DNA of 64,000 nucleotides from Artemia franciscana (taxonomy: Eukaryota; Arthropoda; Branchiopoda; Anostraca; Artemiidae). The DNA lies in assembly GCF_032884065.1 (NCBI RefSeq), contig NC_088866.1, forward strand, positions 50,662,068-50,726,067. The letters are read 5' to 3'. The first letter of the stretch is position 1; every line of letters begins with the position of its first letter. Below, piece after piece: positions 1 through 12,022 of the stretch. The position numbers were made by a program, and so were the translations under genes. Under the pieces are notes generated by a model. That model saw only the letters and a program-made list of their open reading frames with translations, was not told the origin of the DNA and made no database searches.

Positions 1-640
1 CACCCCTCCATGCTCAAATATAAGCAAAAAGTTGGATTAAAGTTCAAAACTGTGATCCAACATTAAAACAAGTTGAAGCAAAGTTAAAACCACCCCCACC
101 CCTGTTGCAGTGCCTGGGGCAGGCCCTGGTTGTACCCGCCCCCTTCGAATGGTTTTGAATAGATACAATAGGAACACATGAATCTTTGGGAGCTGGCGTT
201 TATTCCTCCGGATAATACTCTCTCGGATAAACGCCTCCAACCGCGGCTCATTGGCTTTCAATCACTTTTAACTTATAAAAAAGGACTAGAACTCTAAATT
301 TCCGGTCTCATTAGCACCCTGCAATGATTCTGTGACGATGAAGGGGAAACTTGGGTGAGGATGGGCCAGTCTCCTTCAAAAAAAAATATATATTCTGCTC
401 CCTTTGAGGTTTAATGTTACTCTTTACTTCCATAATAGCAGCACAGACGAGAAATATTCCCAGATATTATAAGGAATTAAATATCAGTTTTACATTTTCA
501 TGCGTTTTCAAATGTTTTTTTTACCACCCTTCCATCCAAAAACACCCCGCCCCGGCCCTTGCAAGTTATATATCAGCTTTTACCTCCTCCCTCCCCTCGT
601 CTCTCCCTTAGAACTAATTATGTATTTATCTGAAGCTTCA
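1..640. other. No convincing gene
   Basis: I see no supported gene here. A minus-strand open stretch at 37-261 has fairly balanced base composition near 180-260, but a stop lies directly upstream, there is no ATG start, and it runs into a GC-rich block near 90-150 that looks repetitive. It may be an exon fragment, but nothing identifies it. Confidence 0.5.

Positions 641-645
<5 letters not shown>

Positions 646-716
<71 letters not shown>
646..716. repeat. (TA)n microsatellite
   Basis: Uninterrupted TA dinucleotides for about 70 bases. The Tyr-Ile ORFs read through it are artefacts of the repeat. Confidence 0.98.
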
Positions 717-718
<2 letters not shown>

Positions 719-734
719 AATATTTAAAAAATGA

Positions 735-1015
735 TAAAGAATACGGCATTAGACTTTACAGTCCCTATCGGCGTTGCTGATCTCCGTTTCTTGGCCCTTC
801 AGCCAGGAAGTGCAATAGGGGGTGGGGGGCAAACCATCCTGTGTTTTCGCATACCCTTCCTGTTTACCTTCCCCAGATATCTCCAGGTACCCATTTAGAG
901 CTGGGTCGACTTTGGCTGAGCTTACAGAGTCAAACCACTGACCCCCGTACCAAACTAAATAATTGGGTACGCTAGGATTCGAACCCTCGTCCTCTCAGAC
1001 AAAGGGTCCATTTTT
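735..1015 (-). mobile_element. tRNA-headed SINE, family D copy 1
   Basis: This stretch matches 37112-37437 in the same orientation and 41740-42008 in the opposite one. On the minus strand it contains GGGTTCGAATCC (complement of about 970-981), a perfect match to a tRNA-type B box. The body includes a conserved segment ending in a CTTTACAGTCC-like block near 757. The A-box side at the right end seems truncated compared with the 37112 copy. It is non-coding; a tRNA-derived SINE relying on an autonomous LINE is the family expectation. Confidence 0.7.
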
Positions 1016-2281
1016 CAGATATTTTAGCTGAAAATACTGTTTTTTTTATTTAGGTTGCCCCCATTAGCTAATCTGATTGCTATTTGCAACCCTATTAATT
1101 TAAAGTCCTCTGACTTCCTTCAGCTTAAACTGAAAATAACACCCACGTGGTTGCAAGTATTGGTGATGAAAACATTTTTCATATGACATTTAGAATTTGC
1201 GCGGGAAAAGTTGAGAGATTCCTCTTAAAATGAGGCAGATTCTAACACCTAATAATCCCTCGGGGACCTTCTGATGGGAAAATCTGAGACACATAGGGCT
1301 GTATCCGGGATATTTGTTCGGGTGAGGGTGGATTGTTACCAAAGAATTTTTTCACGGAGGGTTAGGGAAAAAATGGAAAAAAGGGATACACCTATAATTT
1401 TTGTCTAATAGTTTCAGATAAGGTTTCTTTTATCAGTATTTTAAGACCAGTTTCGAAGTCATAGAAATATTTCAAGGGTAGTTGTAATCCCGGTATACCC
1501 CCATGGATGTGGCCCTGAAAACTTATTCATAGGGTTTTTTCCTTCCAATGCTTCCCAATTCTTTTTTTCCTTCCCAGTTTATTCAGAGCTACGCACTTTT
1601 TTCTCTACCATGAAGTGTCGCCCTCCCTGAAGTTTTTTTTAAGAAAACATTTTTCAACCCAGTTTGAGGATATCTGACTCTGTGCCTCCCCAGCAGCAAA
1701 AATTTATGATTTTTCGGAACCCATTGTAAAATGTAACATAAAAGTTGAACAGTTTTCTACAGTGGGGTTCACAAGCGTGTATAGTTAGATTGACGCATAT
1801 AGATATTTATTTATCAGGATTTCAATATCCATACAGTCCCCTCCCCGTTCAAATAAACAAGTATGTTTTCAGAAGCCAAGGATCTAGCTCTAAAATATAG
1901 AGCTCAGTATCAATAATTTTAAAATCTACCAATCAGGAAGCCTTTGATGGCACTATTTTTATCTGGCTGATGTTTAGAACTGCCGTTCACAGGAAAATTT
2001 GGCCTGACTTCACATCCTAAGCAAGTGCCTGGCGTACATGTTTAAGAATCTTGCTAAACCCGCATATGACCGATTGTTGAGAATACACCTCCCTCTAATA
2101 AAGATATCCCCCCATATAAGGGCCAGACATATGTGTCCCTACGTAAATGACTTAGTGTGAACGAAATAACTTAGATCCATTATAGACTAAACTTCACGAA
2201 TTAAATTTTTCAACGAACCATGGTTCGTGTCATTAACTCACCTTTTGTGGTTTTTGTTTCAATTATTTTATTTTATTTTAG
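1016..2281. other. Non-coding stretch, no features seen
   Basis: AT-rich sequence without a supported ORF. It ends in a strong pyrimidine-rich tract (about 2250-2281) that serves as the acceptor for the proposed first exon. Any promoter and upstream non-coding exon of that gene would lie here or farther left, but I cannot place them. Confidence 0.5.
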
Positions 2282-2462
2282 GTCACAGAGGAGAGACAAT
2301 TTGCCAAAATCTGGTCTTGAAAGAATATTATTGAGAAACTTGATGTTAGCTTGATTGAATTGAAAGTGATTTTAAAGTGAATAGTTGATCAAAAGGATAA
2401 AATTTAACGTAACTGTTCTTCTGAACGTAAGCGTCGATAGAATGCAAGCTGGCATAGAAAAG
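2282..2462 (+). CDS. Candidate first coding exon (5' UTR plus 7 codons) of myosin-like gene
   Basis: A long pyrimidine-rich tract ending in AG (2280-2281) precedes this segment and a consensus-like donor GTAATT follows at 2463. The coding part would be 2442-2462, reading MQAGIEK and ending in phase 0. The ATG has A at -3. In its frame there is a TAG upstream near 2382, so translation is expected to begin here. A three-codon upstream ORF (ATG near 2342) sits in the leader. The phase matches the acceptors of the exon at 8506 and the later candidates. No homology is recognisable in seven residues; the case rests on splice signals and phase agreement with downstream exons. Confidence 0.35.
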
Positions 2463-4980
2463 GTAATTTCAGCATTTTCTTTTTCTAGTTTTTCTTCTTT
2501 TTGTTCCTCCTACACAGTTTCTCAGATTTAGATGGTTGAATTACGTCAAGTTGGATTTTCTTTATTTTAGCTCTTAAATCTATTACATCTGCTTTATTTT
2601 GCGAAATTATGTTATTTCAAATTTACCCTATTTACTTTGCCTTTGTGTTTGAACTCATTTAACTGATTTGTTTCAATTCAGTGTTGAAATTAGGCTTTGA
2701 AATAAGGGGGAAGGCTAAGGTATAAAAAATCTGCCAAATTTTAAGTACTATTGGAAAAATTGGGATCTAGCAGAAAAAGCGGGGCCTGAAGACCCTGTCT
2801 CCTTGCTCTAAATGTGCCTGCTCAGGGGGCAAATAACAGGGGGGATAGTGGCCATTGGATTTTTTACCCCTTGTGATATTTAAAAAAAAATGCTACTCCA
2901 CCCCAGCATTTTTGTGAGTTGCCGTCCCGAGTCTACCCTTTATACTTAGAACGGCTGAACATTACAAATAAATTACTACAATTTTACCAAAACAGTTGGT
3001 TAAAAAGTGAACCAAAAATGGCGTTAGAAGGATAAGCTCTTAACAGTAACTTAAAAAAAATGGAGATAGGTATAGGACAATATTGGTAAATTTTTAACAT
3101 CTTGAGGTTTAGAGTAGCCATGTACTAGTGCCCCGTCGTCACCTCTCTTCGTGCAATCACACCTGGATTAATATTAAAAATTTGTGGTTTTACCCAACCT
3201 CGGCTTAAAATTTATGTTCAAAACACTTAAACAGGTTTTAAGGTTGGCAGAACGTCCACTCTATCCTTGAAGAAGGTGGGCCATGCGTGGCACGGGGTGG
3301 CGTAGGATGTTGGAAGGAGTGGTGCTCTACTTCGCACAATAGATGGCGAAGAATGAAAAACCCATCACCCTTCACTTACAATAAATCACTGTAAGCCATA
3401 CGGCGTTGTCAAAGCGAGTTGGTGCAAAATTAGTGAACCTTAAAACGGCCTCAGAAGGCTTAACACGCGACCAGGAAAGGTATTCAACAGACCAAAATTA
3501 CGTGACCACATGTTACTGCTCGTCTGAGAACTAATGCAATAGTTTTCGTCATTTTGTTTTAGTTGTTTCCGCATTTTTGAAGTGTACAAACATTTTTAAG
3601 ACTATAGATTGTAAATTTTAATTATGTGACTATGAAAAAAATGTGCTACTTTTTGACATAACAGATGTGAGCAAAAGTGAAAAAAAAGCAAGTGTTTCAA
3701 TATACTCTGTAATGCTGTGCTGTATTTTTCTCAACATTATTGTATCAACACAGATGTGTGTCAACAGGGTTGGCAAATTTTATCAGATAGCAATAGCCCA
3801 AATGATGATAATTATTAGCCCCACATAGCCCAGTAGGATAATTCTGTTCAAGCAAATTTGGGTAAGGGACAAAGTGGGTAGATTTTCAGAGGCCGCCAAC
3901 ATTTCTGAACCACCCGTTCGGTGCGCTGAAGTAAATACACTTACTTGAAATTTAGAAGGAGGTACCTATAGCTAAGGAGAGTTTAATCAAAGATTCTAAA
4001 CCTTTACATATTGCAGCCCATGTGCTTCCATGCTTCAAAGTTTTTTTTTCTCTTGTCAGGGGATTTCTCCCTTGTCAAAAAGAGCAAATTAAAACCTACT
4101 ATAATATCTCAAGTAAGCGGGGCTACATAGCTGTGCCGATTGGCAGGGAAATTAAATTTTATTGTAAGGAAATGTGTCTTCATTTAGGTGAATTCACAAT
4201 TGTAATGAGTAATATTCCTAGGTGATGACACTAGTTTGTAGTAATTATTAAAGTGTTCATCTGATCACCGCTTGTTGATAGACATTAAATCAAACTTTTT
4301 TTCTGTTAGTTATATAGGATACTAATAAAAGGTGATATGTTTTAAAGCAAAGTACCGTTCCAGGTTGCTATAATAGTGATTATTTTTACCATAATAGCGA
4401 TAAACTATAGAATATATAAATTTTTCCATTGGCGAGGAGCAGAGCTCGTATGCCAAACGAGGAAAAAACAATAAATAATATCACATAAACAAACACAACT
4501 GCTCTTTCCTATATTTCTTATTAAAGAAGTAAAATTGACATGCCACTCCAACCTTCCGCCAACTTACGTCCGTCTGAGACAATCCTAACGCAATAATACA
4601 AATTATCAGGCAACAGTGGGCAGAGAGTGCAGAACGATCATATCCAAGCAACCACAAAATAATAAAAATACTCAATACAGGACTCCATTCTTCACCAAAA
4701 TAAGTTTTTAATTCTTATAAGATTGAAAAAGCTACGTTCAGAGCCGAGAAACGTAGTTTTAGCTTTTGCATGCTGTATATTTAGAAACAACCACATGGAT
4801 TGTATTTGGGTTTATGACTTGGGGTGAAGTCCTAAGTATTTGCTGTGAAAGTGCTGTGAAAGTGCCTACGGTGCACCTTAAACCTAGCAACTTTGTTTGG
4901 ATCTCAGGAGGTAGAGAAGGAAGGTGGTTATGAGAAAACATCATATTTTGAGACCATTGCCCGTCCAAGTGATCCATTGG
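2463..4980. other. Candidate intron 1, left part; nothing recognised
   Basis: AT-rich DNA with short accidental ORFs only. No retroelement coding, tandem array or RNA gene is visible. Single-copy within this window as far as I can see by eye. Confidence 0.5.
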
Positions 4981-5725
4981 TTAACTCAACCCCATTCAGT
5001 TCAATCCATTTAACTGAATCCTAGTTCAACTCAACCCCCTTTAGCTCAACACCTTTTTGACTCAATCATCTTTCAATTCAACCCCTATGTGACTCGGCAC
5101 ATATTCAACTAAACACGCGTGCCATTTATGCCTTATTTAACTCAATCCCCCCTAAAACTCAACCGCTGCTTAACTCAAACCCCGTTCATCTAAATTCCTG
5201 GTTAACTTAATTCCTGTTTAACTGAACCCCCATTCAACACAACCCTTATGCATTCATCCCTAATTCAACTCAACTTTCAGGCAACTCAAACTTATTTTCA
5301 CACATTAATTTACTTTCTGTCTCCATTACTTTAAGAAGGACTGCTCTAGAACAAGGCGGTTGGAACCCTAGAACGGTTGTCCCTCTAGAACGGAGTAGAA
5401 GGTTTTTTCCCTCAACACCTAAGTAATAAAGGAGCATATTGATAGGCATGTAGTTTATTTGAAACAAATTTCAGCTCAGATGTTGTGAAAGACTGGCTGA
5501 AAACAAAAAGGTTGAATGGAGCGGGATCTGAGTTTCATGGGCATGAGTTAGAGGGTTTAAGTTTAACGATGGTTATTTTAAATGAGGTCGAGTTGATCAT
5601 GAGTTGTGTTAAGCGTGAGTTGAGTTAATTCGAGTTGAGATAAATTAGAGTTGAAATGCACGGGGATTGAGTTGAAAAAGGGTTCAATTAAATTAATTGA
5701 GTTGAATGGGGTTCAGTTAAACAGA
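4981..5725. repeat. Foldback of degenerate CAACTCAACC-type repeats
   Basis: The left part (about 4981-5275) is an irregular tandem of roughly 20-bp units built on TTCAACTCAACCCC. The right part (about 5510-5725) carries the same motif in reverse complement (GGGGTTGAGTTGAA-like units). The outermost ends also pair: TTAACTCAACCCCATTCAG at 4980 and its near complement at about 5700-5722. A spacer of about 235 bp without the motif lies between. The arrangement could fold into a long imperfect hairpin. There is no coding content; whether it is a mobile foldback or an inverted duplication of a minisatellite cannot be told from one copy. Confidence 0.75.
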
Positions 5726-6270
5726 GGTTGACTTCCACTTATACCTTTGAGGCCATCATTAATGTCTAAGGAGCTTTTCATCCTTTTTTTAAGAAATAAT
5801 TTGTCTTCAGATGCACTATTTTTAAGTTTTGAGGGTTTGGCTACTATAACGCTTAATCAATGGTGAAAAAAAAAAGAAAATCAAAAACCATGAAGATTTT
5901 GTCAGCAATACCGCAAGAAAGTTATTGGAACGCTTCACGTTCCCTTACAGAGTTGTCAGTTAGGGGGTGTATGGGATAAATTGTTTCTGTTTTTCCTATA
6001 TTTTTTTTATTAAACCAAAAACACCCTTCCAAGATTTTCAAAAATATTTTATCTTCATTAGAAAATAGAACAAAAGTCTTTGAATATTTCCTACATTTAC
6101 GTAATTGGTGCCCCCGTACCCTAGCAACTAAAGTCGTCATTTAATTTAGTTGTGTTTAAGTTCGAGCAATAACGCTTAAATATCAAGTTAATAGCATTGC
6201 TGCAAACTCGGAAATTATAAGACAAATATACAAATAGAAAACAGCGCTGGTTAATTTTGACCTTCAATTA
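5726..6270. other. Non-coding stretch
   Basis: AT-rich intronic sequence between the foldback and the 189-bp array. No supported ORF or repeat copy recognised. Confidence 0.5.
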
Positions 6271-7335
6271 ATTGTTCCATACTTTGCTGGCACACCCAGA
6301 AACAAGCAGTATCTAATATGCAACGAAGAAAAACAATTTCTTCGTTAGTTTCTTCGTTAGTTTTTAGTTGTTAGAAACATATTTGGACTATATATTTGTA
6401 AATTAGGGGGGGGGGGGTAAATTATAGTGGGTCTTCATGCAAAATTTGTTAGGTACAATTATTCTTCCATACTTGGCTGGCATACCCAGAAACAAGCAGT
6501 ATCTAATATGCAACGAAGAAAAACAATTTCTTCGTTAGTTTCTTCGTTAGTTTTTAGTTGTTAGAAACATATTTGGACTATATATTTGTAAATTAGGGGG
6601 GGTTAAATTATAGCGGGTCTTCATGCAAAATTTGTTAGGTACAATTATTCTTCCATACTTGGCTGGCATACCCAGAAACAAGCAGTATCTAATATGCAAC
6701 GAAGAAAAACAATTTCTTCGTTAGTTTCTTCGTTAGTTTTTAGTTGTTAGAAACATATTTGGACTATATATTTGTAAATTAGGGGGGAGGGTAAATTATA
6801 GCGGGTCTTCATGCAAAATTTGTTAGGTAAAATTATTCTTCCATACTTGGCTGGCATACCCAGAAACAAGCAGTATCTAATATGCAACGAAGAAAAACAA
6901 TTTCTTCGTTAGTTTCTTCGTTAGTTTTTAGTTGTTAGAAACATATTTGGACTATATATTTGTAAATTAGGGGGGGAGGGTAAATTATAGCGGGTCTTCA
7001 TGCAAAATTTGTTAGGTAAAATTATTCTTCCATACTTGGCTGGCATACCCAGAAACAAGCAGTATCTAATATGCAACGAAGAAAAACAATTTCTTCGTTA
7101 GTTTCTTCGTTAGTTTTTAGTTGTTAGAAACATATTTGGACTATATATTTGTAAATTAGGGGGGGAGGGTAAATTATAGCGGGTCTTCATGCAAAATTTG
7201 TTAGGTAAAATTATTCTTCCATACTTGGCTGGCATACCCAGAAACAAGCAGTATCTAATATGCAACGAAGAAAAACAATTTCTTCGTTAGTTTCTTCGTT
7301 AGTTTTTAGTTGTTAGAAACATATTTGGACTATAT
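6271..7335. repeat. 189-bp tandem array, about 5.6 copies
   Basis: Units begin at about 6281, 6471, 6657, 6845, 7034 and 7223 (spacings 190, 186, 188, 189 and 189). Copies are nearly identical; most variation is in a G-run near the middle of the unit (12 G in the first copy, interrupted by A in later ones). Each unit contains an internal direct duplication of TTTCTTCGTTAG. The last copy breaks off at a TATATATA stretch. High identity implies recent amplification. Confidence 0.95.
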
Positions 7336-8505
7336 ATATGGACTTTTATAAAAAACCCAGGAGTTACTGAAATGGTGAACTGTCTGAATGAAAATATGTT
7401 TCGTTCATCTTATAAGAGACCACTGGATCAGGGATATATGTAAGGGGGCCCAGGCCTCCTATACCCTAAATTTTCTTGGATTTTGACGCTTCTCATTCAA
7501 ATTATAAATAAAAATTGAATTTAATACCCCCCATCCTTCCAAAAAAAATCGTGCGTACGTGCCTATAGGCAAGCTGCATATTTTTGCATTTCTAACATTA
7601 TATAGTTCCGTTGTAGTAAATATTTGTGCTCATATCGAAAGTTTTTATCGGTCATTGTTTGAAAACAAAATTCACATTTTTAATATTGCTGAATGAGAAA
7701 TCTCTTGAGAAAATCAGAAGCTCTGACACAAGTAAAAATAAATTAAAATTAATGTATATAGGTATTCTGCTAAGTTCAATGAAGATAATTACTTTATTTT
7801 AGTTTTTTTTGGAATGCACTATTCCCCATAAGTACCGAGGCTATTAAAAATACTTACAACGACTGGTTTTGCGTAAAAGACACAATCTTCTCAATTAACA
7901 GTGCTTGCGACGTCTGTATTTTTTGCAATATGGCTATCATTTTTACATTTTCAACATTTCCCTCGAAAATTTTAAACAAATAATTTTCAAGCATAACAAT
8001 TTTAACACTAATCTTGAATAGATTCAAATTAAAAGCTGTACTGCACACTAATTTTAGTGGATTTTTTAAAATCTTGACCAAAGTTGGAAAATCATTTGGT
8101 TTCCAGGTTCCCCGTGAAGTGCGATTTCGGGGACACTAGATCTATAGCAAAGAATAACCAGCGTCTCTAGACAACCTGGAAATTTATTTAGATTCTGAAA
8201 AAAAATCTAACCGTAATTTCGTTTTCGTATTTTTTATTATTATTGTTTTTTTTGTTTTTTTTTAATGTCAGCAAAACACAAATAAGTGGATATTTGACGA
8301 CGGAAGTCGGGAGCAGAAATTTTGCCTAATACCGTTATGAGTGTAGGAGGGAATCAAAGTAGAGACACACTTTTGAATGACAAAAATTAGAATTTTAAGT
8401 AAAAAACGTACAGAGCTTAGAGTTACAGGACAAACAAGTAATAATCAATACAGCCTACAGACAATACCATATGCAGCATAAACATCAGCCATCTATTGTC
8501 ACTAG
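7336..8505. other. Candidate intron 1, right part
   Basis: No repeat family recognised and no ORF of coding character. The segment immediately left of 8506 supplies a modest acceptor (pyrimidines, then CACTAG). Confidence 0.5.
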
Positions 8506-8637
8506 AAGAAAAGTTCTGTCGATTATTTGTTGGAGGAATCGGACGCGGATGCCTTCCCCAAACCAACTGCTACCGCGATTGAACTCGGTGGTAGTGATGG
8601 CACTCACATCGCAGTCGCGTGGCACATCATCAATGAG
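8506..8637 (+). CDS. Candidate exon 2, 44 codons, function unknown
   Basis: The segment opens directly after a TAG that doubles as an AG acceptor (8504-8505) and reads 44 codons in phase 0, starting KKSSVDYLLEES and ending AVAWHIINE. Base composition is strikingly GC-richer than the surroundings, as expected for constrained coding DNA. It is followed by GTCTAAG, which is either a weak donor at 8638 or, if unspliced, a Val codon and stop. Phase 0 at both ends matches the candidate exon at 2282 and the exon at 9994. I do not recognise the peptide. The alternative is the last coding exon of an unrelated gene. Confidence 0.35.
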
Positions 8638-9993
8638 GTCTAAGAAAATTAGTCTCAAAACTGACTATGTTTTGATTATATTGAAACGGCAATTAGCCTA
8701 CCTTTTTTGGGGGGAGGGGAGCTGTCCACTTTCAGAAACTGTTTGCACCAGGTACTGGGTGCCATTCGTGATAGAGATATTCTACACACGTCGTGATGGG
8801 TGCCAAGTGTGACACGATTAAGCGTAGTGTGGTGAAACTTTTTTACACGAGATAGACTAACTGACACTACCAAAATGTACGTGAGAGGGTAGAATGGTAG
8901 CGTCTCTTCTTTTTCTTTTTTTTATTAATTTGTTAGGTAGTTTTCCTCACTTCTGAAGGGATGAACTAGAGTAATATCCCTTTTAGCCCTTATGTTAATT
9001 TATTTATTTACTTCAAGTCTATTCTCTAATCCCAAAGAAAATTGTTAACAAATATTCTGTTATATCTTACCAAAAGATGATTTAATTATCCTCCTGCATG
9101 TCATCAGTTTTTTACGTTGTCCCCTAAAAGTGTCACAATAATGTCACAATGTCACACATTGTTCTTTGTAATCAGCAAATAATGTCACAATTTGTTCTTT
9201 TGAGTTGAACTGAGTGTCAGTATGTTTTTCACACATATGCTCAAACATGTATACGATCAATTTTAAACTATCGTACCGAAATTGTGAGAAAATTTTCGTT
9301 TCGGACAACCTCTTTGTAAAATAAAATTTTGTTTTCAGCAAAACATTCCAGAGAATATTAAAAAATAATCAATTCCTTATCCAAAGAGTGGGGTTTTGAC
9401 ACCCCCCCCCCAAAAAAATCTTGGATACGGTCCTGTTTGGATACGGTATCATTCCCCAAGATGCTGGTGAAAGATCTAATATAATTGTCGCGTCAGTCAC
9501 TTTGATCACTCGTACTCCTAGTGAATAGTGAACAAATGAGGTTTGTGATGAACAATGTGAAATCCAGCCAGCATTACCGAATTATTTTATCAGTTTAAAA
9601 GTTTATGTTAGACCAAGAAGCAGGAGGAATCGAAATTTGTTGGTGATTCAGAACAATTTGAAAACCATGAACTGCGATAGTGCTCAGATATCTGTCACTT
9701 CCACGACCGCAATTTTCTTTTGGCTACATCAAACCGTATATAATTTCACAGAGAATGTGGTGTTGGCTACGCCTATAGCTAAACCGTAAGTTAGTTGAAG
9801 CAATTACTTTATAAACCGCGGTTGCAAAAAATTATATATACCGCAAATTCTTTGGTCAAAACTGACTCCGGTAGTATATTTTTGGAGTTGGGTAAGAATG
9901 GATCCCTATCGTTATAAGCTGCCTGTGCAGACAAGTTTCCAACGAAATGCTGATTCTCAGCTACCTCCCTGCTGCAGTTTATACTTTCTGCAG
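8638..9993. other. Candidate intron 2
   Basis: About 1.36 kb without recognised repeats. It ends in a very strong acceptor: a pyrimidine-rich stretch with CTGCAG at 9988-9993. In the frame of the next exon the reading is open back to about 9799 and includes an ATG at 9898 in a good context (A at -3, G at +4), so an alternative 5' start at 9898 is possible. Confidence 0.4.
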
Positions 9994-10509
9994 AATCAAA
10001 CTGCTAGAAATCCTGCTTTAAGAAGAAATCTGCCGAGAAGGGCACATAGCACGCCGAGGATGACTCAGTTCAATCCTGGTAAAATGATAAAAAGAATGAC
10101 AAATGTAAAATATCGCAAGCTCTCGGCAGCAAGCCAACCCGTTGCGCAAAGTAATTTGACAGAAAAAACCTCAGATAATGTGATTATAAGCAGTGAAGTA
10201 AGGGTTATTATCTCTAGAGGCAATGCAACCGTAACAGCATCTCCTGAGCCCATTTATGCTGACCCTGATTTAATTGAGAGCTCCCCTAGTGACTCCATGA
10301 GAAACTCCGAATATTACACTCCAAATGCTTCTACTGACTCCTTGCAAAAGGGTTTGAGTATCTCGTCTACCAGTTTAGAAATGAAAAATTCGTTTCATTC
10401 TTGTGAAAGAAGAGCCGTGTCACTGATCGAAATATCCAAGGATGAAAAAAAGGATATAAGGAATACGGACATTACGTTACCAAGAAGAAAGAGAAGTTCC
10501 TTTTTTAGG
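9994..10509 (+). CDS. Candidate exon 3: Ser/Arg-rich, low-complexity N-terminal region
   Basis: This is the best host-coding ORF in the window: 172 codons from the acceptor at 9993 to a GTGGGT donor at 10510, phase 0 at both ends. It starts NQTARNPALRRN and ends in a basic run RRKRSSFFR. The composition is polar, with Ser/Thr clusters (SSPSDSMRNSEYYTPNAS) and basic patches, typical of disordered regions of signalling or cytoskeletal proteins; no domain is recognisable. If translation started at ATG 9898 instead, the exon would encode 204 residues. The ORF runs on past the donor into a short hydrophobic tail that I take as intron. The phase fits exon 4 at 41038, whose myosin-like content suggests this is a divergent N-terminal extension; that link is inferred. 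Confidence 0.5.
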
Positions 10510-10566
10510 GTGGGTTCATTATTTAGTTTATTTATTATTTGCTTGAAATAGCGTCATTATTTGAAC

Positions 10567-10677
<111 letters not shown>

Positions 10678-11290
10678 TTAGGCCTCTACGGCAAAAACAC
10701 AAATTTTATATATATAACTTTGTCAGGGTTTTTAGTGCCCAGAGGGAATGCAGGTTTTGCCAAGAACGAGTGACTCCAGTACTTTCTGTCCATCTTGGTC
10801 TGAAGCTGACAGGTGGGGCCCTAGGGATGGAGAAAAAGAATTTTTTACACCACCAAGAAAGACTGTTCTAAAAATGGGAAAATGTGAAAGACTTGTATCA
10901 AATTACCAAGCCCTAGTGGTCACTTGTAGCCCATAGCCCCTTGTCACCTGAGCCTCGCTTCAGTTTTCTTAGGCCTCCACACCAAATAAAAATAATATAT
11001 AAAGGCTCGTCAGGGTTTTTGGCGCAGAGAGAGAGTGTTGGTTTTGTTCCACTCTACATACTCTGAATTTTGAAATTAATCCCTCAGCTGTTCCCTAGAT
11101 ATTACTGGAAAACCCTTCTGACAACCTGCATACACACGGTGTGTTTGATTGAAAAAAATGCTCTGTGTCAATCAGATCTTGGTAAAGAACTGTTTGAAAA
11201 AGCGACCTGTGTAAAGCGTTCTATCAGTAGCCAAATAAAATAAAAATGTTTTTTATTTAATTTCACAACCAGCCAAGACCAGAGCCCCAG
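10678..11290 (+). repeat. Family E repeat, with internal duplication
   Basis: Bases 10880-11150 match the reverse complement of 38050-38333, and 11150-11290 match the reverse complement of 36370-36510. A segment starting with CTTAGGCCTC at 10678 recurs about 291 bp later (10969), so the unit is partly duplicated here. No coding content is seen. Confidence 0.7.
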
Positions 11291-12022
11291 GTTTTATCTG
11301 AACTTTAGAAAACAGCTTTATTCTATTCAAACGGCACTTATGTTTCATGAGTCATTCTTGAAAAATTGGGACAAAAAGTCAAACTAGCGTAAAGAGCGAG
11401 GTATTGAGGAGGGGCATCCCCCCTCGTATTCGTAATAATTTTTCCTTTTTTAAGTTCTAATGTTTCTGCTTACTTTCAGTTGAAAAAAATAGTTTTTTTC
11501 ATTTATTATACATGTAAAAGGAATTGGTATTTTATGGCAATTCCAAATTACTCATCATTTCTGCTTTTATATTTCGATTATTCACGTTTTATTTATTATA
11601 AGTCTTTTTATGTGCTAAAAATTTTATATTGTATTATGGAAAATATTTTGAGCAAAGTTATGCTATTTCAGAATGTATGTTTAAACGATTTGTTGGTATC
11701 AATATTTGTAAAATACGATATGTAATCTCAAACTATTTTTGTTGTAAATGGTTATAAAGGTCTTTCGAAAACACTCTATTTACGTTAAAACTAATTTACG
11801 TATTTCAGTAATTTTTGAAAAGCTGAAGTGTCTTGAAAAATGGTAACTCTGATTTCAAGTTTCAGGTAGCAGTAACATTGATCGTTCAAAAGTTTTGTGG
11901 AATAAGTGTTATGTTATTGATAATAACTAACTAACTGAATTGATAATAACTGAGTCAGACTTTTCATTTTCCACGATTTGACATGGAAAGATGAAATCTA
12001 CTAGCGGCAAACGCAGCGTAGT
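11290..12022 (+). repeat. Family F repeat
   Basis: Similar in reverse complement to 25030-25500 and 34640-35200, and in direct orientation to parts of 23560-24400. It starts with a segment resembling the right-end hairpin of family A (TAAAGAGCGAGGTATTGAGG near 11392). The block at 11490-11740 contains an accidental ORF repeated in the other copies. Confidence 0.65.

Noticed and set aside
37..261. Minus-strand 74-residue ORF near the left end
   Set aside because: Opens after an in-frame stop with a non-ATG start and ends in GC-rich, repeat-like DNA; no family recognised.
500..727. Tyr-Ile repeat ORFs over (TA)n tracts (also at 10539-10871, 38261-38546, 43216-43632, 48926-49201)
   Set aside because: They are readings of TA dinucleotide repeats on both strands and carry no protein information.
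970..981. tRNA gene
   Set aside because: The B-box match is part of a SINE also present at 37112; no tRNA cloverleaf is complete.
6281..7335. CRISPR-like array
   Set aside because: Units are contiguous 189-bp tandem repeats without unique spacers, in a eukaryotic context.
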